A stretch of DNA of 64,000 bases from assembly GCA_902785945.1 (NCBI GenBank), contig CADAAR010000009.1, forward strand, positions 1-64,000. The letters run 5' to 3'. The notes under the pieces were generated by a model. The model did no database searches and had not been told where the DNA came from. It saw nothing but the letters and a program-made list of their open reading frames with translations. The translations under genes and the position numbers were made by a program. Below are positions 1-5,384 of this stretch, one piece after another. The stretch comes from an uncultured Prevotellaceae bacterium (GTDB lineage: Bacteria; Bacteroidota; Bacteroidia; Bacteroidales; Bacteroidaceae). Within the stretch, counting starts at the first letter, position 1; each line of letters starts with the position of its first letter.

Positions 1-16
1 CAAAGATAAGAATAGA

Positions 17-51
17 GAAACGGAAGTCATCGCGGCTTCCGTTTCTTTTTT
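17..51 (+). terminator. Intrinsic terminator of an upstream off-window gene
   Basis: A perfect 10-bp stem (17-26 pairs with 36-45) with a 9-nt loop is followed by six T residues. This is the form of a rho-independent terminator on the plus strand. It should end a transcript that enters the window from the left, so the antitoxin gene downstream needs its own promoter. Confidence 0.8.
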
Positions 52-101
52 GTCTCTAACACTCTTTGAGGCGATAAATAGCGAAAATAATCTTCACTAA
101 A

Positions 102-133
102 TTTGTGAATTTGAAAATAAAGTGTTATCTTTG
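102..133 (+). promoter_or_regulatory. Bacteroidota promoter for the higA-like gene
   Basis: TTTG at 102-105 lies exactly 20 nt before TATCTTTG at 126-133, matching the Bacteroidota -33/-7 consensus. Transcription would start near 140, giving a leader of about 88 nt. The start codon at 228 follows a strong AAGGAGG ribosome-binding site, which is unusual in this phylum, where initiation seldom relies on Shine-Dalgarno pairing. Confidence 0.75.
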
Positions 134-227
134 CAGCTAAATCAGAGAAGAGGGTACGGAGAAAGTCATCACTATTTGCACAGTTACAGACATTACGAAC
201 CATTATCAATAAAAAGGAGGAAAAGCA

Positions 228-539
228 ATGAACAGAATTACGACACATCCAGGTGAGGTACTGAAAGAAGAATTAGAGGCAAGGGGCATGTCGCAGAAGA
301 AATTCTCCGAATTGCTAAATGTTCCTTATACGCAGCTGAACGAGATACTGAACGGGAAACGGCCGGTAACCACCGACTTTGCCTTGATGATGGAAGCGGC
401 TCTCGGCATCAATCCCGAACTGCTTATCAACATGCAGTCGCGCTACAACATGTCTGTTGCCAGACAGAAGAAATCGCTTATTGCAAAGCTGCTGGACATC
501 AAGCGTGCATGCGCAGCCGTAGGACCCTCCCAGACGTAG
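228..539 (+). CDS. higA: HigA-like XRE antitoxin, orphan, altered C-terminus
   Basis: This 103-residue protein has an XRE helix-turn-helix in its first 70 residues, including the HigA signatures HPGEVLKEELEARGMSQ and LNGKRPVTTDFALMMEAALG. HigA antitoxins bind a HigB RelE-type mRNA interferase and repress their own operon. HigB normally lies directly upstream, but only about 90 nt of leader separates this gene from its promoter, so no toxin is present. The family usually ends shortly after an arginine/lysine-rich helix. Here the last residues (GPSQT) come from sequence that is antisense to a different, promoter-driven reading frame, so the 3' end looks like a recombination junction. It could act as a stand-alone regulator or an anti-addiction antitoxin. 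The family call is firm; its activity is uncertain. Confidence 0.8.
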   Translation: MNRITTHPGEVLKEELEARGMSQKKFSELLNVPYTQLNEILNGKRPVTTDFALMMEAALGINPELLINMQSRYNMSVARQKKSLIAKLLDIKRACAAVGPSQT

Positions 540-640
540 ACATACACTGCGTAGGGCTTCTCCGCTGGTACGTAGTGGCTTTGGAAGTTTGCTCCCTGGA
601 CCGTAATAGGTCCGTGATAATGATTGTGTATTTGATCCAT
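524..640 (-). pseudogene. Truncated 5' fragment of a promoter-bearing gene with a G-x-Q-G motif
   Basis: On the minus strand an ATG at 640 opens a frame starting MDQIHNHYHGPITVQGANFQ. It has a good promoter 39 nt upstream, which argues for a real gene start. The frame runs on to 443, but past about residue 39 it only mirrors higA, so the genuine part probably stops near 524. The N-terminal GPITVQGA stretch resembles short motifs in two proteins of the operon downstream, with one residue less between the G and Q positions. I recognise no family. The most economical reading is a gene truncated by the rearrangement that also changed the higA 3' end. A genuine 65-residue protein overlapping higA is less likely. 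Confidence 0.5.
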
Positions 641-678
641 AATTCTGATGATTTTTTAATTTATTTATGTAGCTGCTG

Positions 679-711
679 CAAAGATACGAAGAATTTCTGG
701 GACTTCGCAAG
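679..711 (-). promoter_or_regulatory. Promoter for the minus-strand fragment
   Basis: On the minus strand TATCTTTG (686-679) is preceded 21 nt upstream by CTTG (711-708). This matches the consensus used throughout the window and places transcription start about 30 nt before the ATG at 640. Confidence 0.6.
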
Positions 712-771
712 CATTTCAAAATATTGTGAGTGGGATTGATATTTTTTTCTAAAATTTTAAGGATAAACATG

Positions 772-801
772 CTTGATTGAGCAGGATTTTTTATAACTTT
801 G
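772..801 (+). promoter_or_regulatory. Promoter for the HIRAN/AlbA operon
   Basis: TAACTTTG at 794-801 is a good -7 element. The -33 element is weaker (CTTG at 772-775, gap 18 nt). The leader to the GTG start at 832 would be about 25 nt. The spacer before it, back to the fragment promoter, is AT-rich and shows no gene. Confidence 0.55.
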
Positions 802-831
802 CACCTTGGTAATTAAGAATCTTTTTTAGAA

Positions 832-2229
832 GTGACAGAATATACTTTCAAAATATTAGGAGTGCAATATGCGGCTAATCCGGATTACAAATTTGGTGAT
901 CCTGAGACACCTGAGATGTGGGCTCGTACCATCGGTATGCTCTCGAATCTCAGGGATATGAAGCCGCGTGTGGTGCTGAAGAAGGAACCCACAAATCCGA
1001 ATGACCATTTGGCTGTGATGGCCCGTGCGATGGGAAATAAAATCGGCTACGTGTGCAAGGAGCATCGCAATAAGGTGCGCACGATCATGAGTCAGACGAA
1101 ACGGGGCATGCTGGCAGCTGACATCAGTAAGGTCGTGGTGGATAAACATGGCTATCTCTTTATCACGCTGAAATGCGAGGAGGCTGTTGATGACAGTGCA
1201 CAGGAGCCAGGCTTTGACTGGAGTGAGTGGCAGACGGACATTCCTCTGTTGCCGCCGATGGAAGCTCTGCACGCTGAAGAGGAAGCTGAGTTCATACTGG
1301 AAGAGGAGTTGCTGCCGCACCTGACAGATGTAAATATAACAGAGCTGCAGACCTATCTGGGCATCTGGATGGAAGGCAGCCGCCACGACATGAGCCATGA
1401 GGCCAGTCGTCAGCGCGAGTTGTATATCAAACTGCTGGAGGAGTCGACGCGAGACGAGGTGCGGGAGCTGGCTGGTGAGTTGAAGCACCAGAGTGGGAGC
1501 ATGTGCAGCCTCCACCGCTTGGAGGAACGCACGCTTGAATGGTGGCCGCGTCTGGTGAATTCTGCCGAGGCAGCAAACATGTGGGGTCGTTGGTGCGAAC
1601 AGACAAATAATCAGCTGTGGGGCGGACTGCGGCTGATTGACGACCTGTTGCACCAGTTGCCAGGCAATCTGTATCAGAATATCGGCCACATGGAAGCAAT
1701 ATTCTCACAATTGTATTACCTGTGCATCCCCAGAGCCGCTCTGACCGCGATTTTCTCGCTGTTGGTGCTAAGGGAGCGAACATGCCGCGAGCTGGGTATC
1801 CAGATGAGGCCCTTGACGGAGGCTGACTATGAGACGTGTATGCCAGAATCCAATAAATTCTCGATGAAGGATCTGGCAAGTTCTTTTCTGAAATTCCCAA
1901 CGAAAATTGCCTTGGGGATGTTCGGAGGTGTATCTACGTTGCTGGCCTGGCATCCTGAATGGCAGAAACATGCGCCAAAGATTGAGGAACAGATCCTGGC
2001 CCAACAGAAGGAGCAACAGGACAGGCAGGAGCAGAAACAGGACAAGATGATTGAGAAAGTAGAGGAGGCTGCGAATAGGCCTATGACGCAGAATATCTAT
2101 GGCGACAAGAACGAGTTTCAAGATGGGGCGCAGTTGCTGAAGATGGGCATACCTGAAGGTGCTGACCCTGCTGAGATTGCTGCACGCATAGCAGAACAGC
2201 AGCGGGCTCTGTTGGAGCAGAAGAAATAG
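832..2229 (+). CDS. HIRAN-domain-like protein with C-terminal G-D-K motif
   Basis: This 465-residue cytoplasmic protein starts at GTG. Residues 1 to about 125 resemble a HIRAN domain: KEPTNPNDHLAV at about 51-62 and KIGYVCKEHRNKV at about 70-82 fit the pattern of rich EP-N-D followed by GYV. HIRAN domains bind DNA ends or ssDNA and are usually attached to helicases or nucleases, but no such domain follows here. The middle is helical and acidic with no family I recognise. A glutamine-rich coiled coil lies at about 385-415. Near the C-terminus is NIYGDKNEFQDGA (about 421-433), which shares exact spacing with the N-terminus of the protein two genes downstream. The next gene starts 25 nt later. 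The HIRAN assignment is moderate and the biological role is unknown; the context suggests DNA sensing in a defence or regulatory unit. Confidence 0.75.
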   Translation: MTEYTFKILGVQYAANPDYKFGDPETPEMWARTIGMLSNLRDMKPRVVLKKEPTNPNDHLAVMARAMGNKIGYVCKEHRNKVRTIMSQTKRGMLAADISKVVVDKHGYLFITLKCEEAVDDSAQEPGFDWSEWQTDIPLLPPMEALHAEEEAEFILEEELLPHLTDVNITELQTYLGIWMEGSRHDMSHEASRQRELYIKLLEESTRDEVRELAGELKHQSGSMCSLHRLEERTLEWWPRLVNSAEAANMWGRWCEQTNNQLWGGLRLIDDLLHQLPGNLYQNIGHMEAIFSQLYYLCIPRAALTAIFSLLVLRERTCRELGIQMRPLTEADYETCMPESNKFSMKDLASSFLKFPTKIALGMFGGVSTLLAWHPEWQKHAPKIEEQILAQQKEQQDRQEQKQDKMIEKVEEAANRPMTQNIYGDKNEFQDGAQLLKMGIPEGADPAEIAARIAEQQRALLEQKK

Positions 2230-2254
2230 AAAAAGTGATGTAAAAGTTAATGTT

Positions 2255-3640
2255 ATGAGCAAGATAAAACCAAAAGAGTGCCAGAACGTTGAGTTCAAAA
2301 TCAGTTGGAATGATAAGTACCTGGAGTGGATTTGCGGCTTCGCGAATGCGCAGGGTGCCGTGATGTACTTTGGCGTGAACGATGACCACGAGGTCGTTGG
2401 CCTGAAGAATACCAAGAAACTGCTGGAGGATATTCCCAATAAGATAGTGAATTACATGGGGCTTGTGGTGGACGTGAACCTCTACGAACAGGACGGGCTG
2501 GAGTATATTGAGGTGGTGATAGAACCGAGCAATGTGCCCATCAGCTACAGGGGCAAGTACTATTATCGCTCTGGTAGTACGATGCAGGAACTGAACGGGC
2601 CTGCGCTACAGCAGTTTGTCTTGAAGAAGATGGGACGCTCGTGGGATGATATCCCCAATGAATATACTACTATCGATGACTTGGATCGCAGTGCTATAGA
2701 TTACTTCCTAAAGAAGGGGCATGAGAACGGACGAATCACCAATGAAGAACTGAATCTGCCCATTGAGATGCTTCTTCAAAATTTGGATCTTATCAATGAG
2801 GAAGGAAAACTCAAAAATGCGGCTCTATTGCTCTTTGCCAAGAGACCCCAAAGGTATTTCGCCAGTGTCAGGTTCCAAATCGGACGCTTTGGCGTTGACG
2901 AGGCAGACCTGATGTTTCAGGATGTTATAGAGGGTAACATCATACAGATGGCTGACAGAGTTATTGATATGTTGAAGGCAAAATACTTAACGATGCCCAT
3001 CACCTTTAAGGGGATGAATCGCATCGAAAAGTTGGAAGTGCCAGAAGAGGCCTTACGTGAAATACTCTATAACGCCATTATACATAAAGATTATGCTGGC
3101 GCTCATATCCAAATGCATGTATGGAGCGACCATGTAGATGTATGGAACGAGGGTGAATTGCCAGTCGGTTTTACACCTGACACTCTATTTGAACAGCATT
3201 CTTCACGTCCTCGCAACAGGAATATCGCCAATGCCTTCTTCAAGGCAGGTTTCATCGATGCCTGGGGACGTGGCTATAAGAAGATATGTGAGGGCTTTGA
3301 GAGTGCCGGTCTGCCCATGCCTAAAGTGGAGAACTTCTGTGGAGGTGTGAGGGTGACTTTCCAAAGAAAGAGTGCAACTGAAAATGCAACTGAAAATGCA
3401 ACTACACAGAAGACTACACAGAAAAATGTGGAGAAAATTGTGGAGAATAGTGTGGAGAAAAGTGTGGAGAAAGTGTGGAGATTGATAAAACAGGATTCGT
3501 ACATAACCACAAAACAAATTGCAGATGCAGTTGGATTATCCATTCGTGGCATTGAGGAAAATATCAAGAAGCTAAAGAGGGAAGGCCGCATCCGTCGTAT
3601 TGGAGGTGACAATGGTGGACATTGGGAGGTAATAGAATAA
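2255..3640 (+). CDS. AlbA_2/Schlafen-like ATP-binding protein with C-terminal wHTH
   Basis: This 461-residue protein has an N-terminal AlbA_2 (Schlafen AAA_4-type) domain, about residues 8-125, starting ECQNVEFKISW and containing FANAQGAVMYFGV. A RecG-like HATPase_c_4 region follows, with ALREILYNAIIHKDY, VDVWNEGELPVGF, RPRNRNIANAFF and DAWGRGYKKI. A low-complexity linker made of 4-residue units (NATE, TQKT, VEKS) leads to a winged helix at about 410-461 (TTKQIADAVGLSIRGIEENI). Family members are transcriptional regulators or nucleic-acid enzymes, and several Schlafen-type proteins act in antiphage defence. The gene sits 25 nt after the HIRAN-like gene and 4 nt before the next, so all three are almost certainly co-translated. 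The domain calls are firm; the function is inferred. Confidence 0.88.
   Translation: MSKIKPKECQNVEFKISWNDKYLEWICGFANAQGAVMYFGVNDDHEVVGLKNTKKLLEDIPNKIVNYMGLVVDVNLYEQDGLEYIEVVIEPSNVPISYRGKYYYRSGSTMQELNGPALQQFVLKKMGRSWDDIPNEYTTIDDLDRSAIDYFLKKGHENGRITNEELNLPIEMLLQNLDLINEEGKLKNAALLLFAKRPQRYFASVRFQIGRFGVDEADLMFQDVIEGNIIQMADRVIDMLKAKYLTMPITFKGMNRIEKLEVPEEALREILYNAIIHKDYAGAHIQMHVWSDHVDVWNEGELPVGFTPDTLFEQHSSRPRNRNIANAFFKAGFIDAWGRGYKKICEGFESAGLPMPKVENFCGGVRVTFQRKSATENATENATTQKTTQKNVEKIVENSVEKSVEKVWRLIKQDSYITTKQIADAVGLSIRGIEENIKKLKREGRIRRIGGDNGGHWEVIE
3374..3480 (+). repeat. 12-nt periodic array encoding the AlbA linker
   Basis: Units of 12 nt follow one another: GCAACTGAAAAT twice, then ACACAGAAGACT-type units, then GTGGAGAAAATT-type units three to four times. 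Each unit adds four codons, so copy-number change would lengthen or shorten the interdomain linker without a frameshift. Confidence 0.8.
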
Positions 3641-3644
3641 AACG

Positions 3645-4313
3645 ATGAGTGATACGAAAGAATATATCAAGGGCGATAAGCATGTGCACCAGGCTGGGAG
3701 CATCATGATTAAGTTCGCACAATATAACGTGCCTGAGCAGAAGGGTGACTGGAAGCAGCAGGAAGAAAAAGAGGTTGAGGAACTGGAGAAGGAGTTTGCC
3801 GACTTTGAAGAGGTGGTGGATGAAAAGGCTGAGGATAATAATGAGCCTAAGGTAAAGGTGAAGCCAGACCTGCCTCCTGCCGATGTTTTTGTGAACAGGG
3901 TTAAGGCTATTTTGATGAAGGCATCTGAGAAGAATGGACAGACTATCAAGACCAATACCAGAGCATGGCAGGGTGAGTATGTGTTCTTTGTGGACGGTAA
4001 GCGCATCACGAAGATGCTGGATGACCTGAGGAGGAATCATGAGGCGAAAATCAATGAATTTCTTAGTATGACTTCGAAATATGATGGTGTGATGATTGTG
4101 GCTCCATTTATTGGAAGGCTGCTACAGATAGAGGAATTAAGAGCACGCGACCTTCAGTGGACTGACATGGAGTTTGCATTTACACCTTATTATAATAATG
4201 CAGCAAGTGCGGTGAAGCGCATGAGCGACAAGTTGGACTCAGTGGAGGCAAATATGCTATTTAGCCTACTTCAGGGGCTGTTAAAGAAGTATCCTAAGAC
4301 TGAATCCACTTGA
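3645..4313 (+). CDS. Unknown protein with N-terminal I-x-G-D-K motif
   Basis: This 222-residue protein matches no family I recognise. Residues 7-22 (YIKGDKHVHQAGSIMI) match the C-terminal motif of the HIRAN-like protein at identical spacing: I-x-G-D-K, three residues, Q-x-G, then A or S. A strongly acidic, lysine/glutamate-rich segment (about 30-80) looks disordered or coiled. The remainder (about 85-222) is a mixed alpha/beta domain containing GEYVFFVDGKRITKMLDDL and YDGVMIVAPFIGRLLQ. The gene begins 4 nt after the AlbA_2 gene. Its stop codon falls inside a 10-nt tandem repeat, so the last residues (TEST) are repeat-derived. Matching motifs at opposite protein ends suggest that this protein and the HIRAN-like protein interact. 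Confidence 0.7.
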   Translation: MSDTKEYIKGDKHVHQAGSIMIKFAQYNVPEQKGDWKQQEEKEVEELEKEFADFEEVVDEKAEDNNEPKVKVKPDLPPADVFVNRVKAILMKASEKNGQTIKTNTRAWQGEYVFFVDGKRITKMLDDLRRNHEAKINEFLSMTSKYDGVMIVAPFIGRLLQIEELRARDLQWTDMEFAFTPYYNNAASAVKRMSDKLDSVEANMLFSLLQGLLKKYPKTEST

Positions 4314-4352
4314 ATCCACCTGAATCCACTTTTAAAAATACCGGTGGATTCA
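4301..4352. repeat. Three TGAATCCACY decamers plus an inverted copy
   Basis: TGAATCCACT, TGAATCCACC and TGAATCCACT run in tandem at 4301-4330. GGTGGATTCA at 4343-4352 is the exact reverse complement of the middle unit, so a 10-bp stem with a 22-nt loop can form immediately after the stop codon. A further GGATTCAG occurs near 4427. It could act as a transcript 3' structure or a protein-binding array. Confidence 0.75.
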
Positions 4353-4441
4353 GCTCAATTGGCTAAAAATCAGCTATTTATGTCATAATACAAAAAATAA
4401 AGGAAACACTTGCAAATCTGAAATAGGATTCAGAATCTTTG

Positions 4442-4485
4442 CCCACGGAAATCAGAAATGATGACCGTGGGTAAATTTTTTAATT
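4442..4485 (+). terminator. Probable terminator of the HIRAN/AlbA operon
   Basis: A 7-bp stem (CCCACGG at 4442-4448 with CCGTGGG at 4465-4471) is followed by TAAATTTTTT. The long 16-nt loop weakens the call. It lies about 130 nt after the operon's last stop codon. Confidence 0.5.
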
Positions 4486-4506
4486 GTGTTTTTTTAATTA
4501 GTAATT

Positions 4507-4950
4507 ATGGCAAAGAAAGTCAAGTTGCAGGCTAAAGCAACTGAAAAAATTAGCGCAGGCGAGAATTCGGAGATCAGTCAGTTGATGCAGTATCTGGCGC
4601 CTTGGCTGGAGAAGACCGATGGTGAGGAATCGATGGGCTCGTGGGAAACCACAATGGCCACGAAGATGATGGTGAAGTTGTTGGAACTGTGGCTGACTCA
4701 GGAGAGTCGCGAGCGTGTAGAGAAGATGCTCGAATATTATCACCCTCTGGATCGCGCTGCAATGGCGTATGCACTGGTGGTCTATGTGATGACCGGCACG
4801 AAGATGACGTTTAAGAGTGCTATGGCGAATGTGCACTTCAAGAAGGCTTGCAAGATGCTGAAGGAGGATATGCCGGAGCTGATGTTTGCTGGGCACGTGA
4901 AGTATATGATGAGACGCTATGGACCTAAGAAAGTGAATAGTGAAAAGTGA
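4507..4950 (+). CDS. Hypothetical protein, alpha-helical
   Basis: This 147-residue, lysine- and methionine-rich protein is predicted to be mostly helical and has no signal peptide or recognised motif. The start ATG at 4507 begins MAKKVKLQAKATEK. Its last codons (VNSEK) lie in an AGTGAAT heptamer array, so the true ancestral C-terminus may have been altered. It precedes another small gene and a primase-helicase-like gene on the same strand, which suggests it belongs to the same mobile or replication-linked unit. The reading frame is long and plus-strand like its neighbours, but no function can be named. Confidence 0.6.
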   Translation: MAKKVKLQAKATEKISAGENSEISQLMQYLAPWLEKTDGEESMGSWETTMATKMMVKLLELWLTQESRERVEKMLEYYHPLDRAAMAYALVVYVMTGTKMTFKSAMANVHFKKACKMLKEDMPELMFAGHVKYMMRRYGPKKVNSEK

Positions 4951-4959
4951 ATAGTGAAT
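4932..4959 (+). repeat. Heptamer tandem array (AGTGAAT x4)
   Basis: Four contiguous 7-nt units occur: AGTGAAT, AGTGAAA, AGTGAAT, AGTGAAT. The array overlaps the stop codon (4948-4950) of the preceding gene. The motif is close to the AGTGAAG heptamers at 9940-9967. Confidence 0.85.
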
Positions 4960-5051
4960 AATATCCGAGTCGGAGGATGAGCGTGGAAATGTGTACGTAC
5001 GAATGAGCTCAACTAAAACCCGCTTTCCAAAGCTCACTAATTCGACAAGTT

Positions 5052-5372
5052 ATGAAAAAATATATTGCAATTGAAGAAGAGGTACTCGCACGCCTCGTAT
5101 TGGGAAAGTGCGTAGAGGGTCGCTTGTTTCGTGACAAGTGGACGGGTGTAATAACTTTCAATGCCTACAATCGTCAGCCGCGTGTGCGACAGAAGGATGC
5201 ATTGCTGAAAAAGACGCCTTGGGGCTGGCTGAAGGCATCGATAGAGCGAGTAAAGCGCCATACGAGTCTGCCGAAGGATCTCTCCCTTCCTGAAAAGCTG
5301 GCAATCCTCGACGAGGAGAACGAGCTGGTCAAGCAGGCACTGGTTGAGAACTACATGATCGAATCTGTTTAA
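5052..5372 (+). CDS. Small basic hypothetical protein
   Basis: This 106-residue protein starts MKKYIAIEEEVLARLVLG and has a basic centre (YNRQPRVRQKDALLKK) followed by a helical C-terminus. There is no signal peptide. It ends 12 nt before the ATG of the primase-helicase-like gene, so the two are probably coupled. Small accessory proteins often precede BT4734/VirE-type genes in Bacteroidota. I considered the DUF4248 family known from such loci, but the sequence does not show that pattern, so I leave it unnamed. Confidence 0.65.
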   Translation: MKKYIAIEEEVLARLVLGKCVEGRLFRDKWTGVITFNAYNRQPRVRQKDALLKKTPWGWLKASIERVKRHTSLPKDLSLPEKLAILDEENELVKQALVENYMIESV

Positions 5373-5384
5373 TTGGTAAGACGT

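Noticed and set aside
1..8. Minus-strand TATCTTTG at the very left edge
   Set aside because: It could be a promoter for an off-window gene, but no -33 element is found and it abuts the terminator hairpin, so it is not reported as a feature.
443..523. Distal part of the minus-strand frame starting at 640
   Set aside because: It exactly mirrors the conserved end of HigA, so it is probably not translated as a meaningful protein. Only the proximal part is reported.
856..1689. 277-codon minus-strand frame opposite the HIRAN-like gene
   Set aside because: The plus-strand frame is longer, has a promoter and contains a domain-like pattern. The antisense product is Leu/His/Gln-rich without motifs.
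5052..5372. DUF4248 assignment for the small gene before the primase-like gene
   Set aside because: Context suggests it, but the sequence lacks the short tyrosine/proline-rich pattern I associate with that family.
5373..5384. TTG start four codons before the primase-like gene's ATG
   Set aside because: The ATG at 5385 begins a more typical N-terminus. The TTG directly abuts the previous stop codon and has no ribosome-site support.
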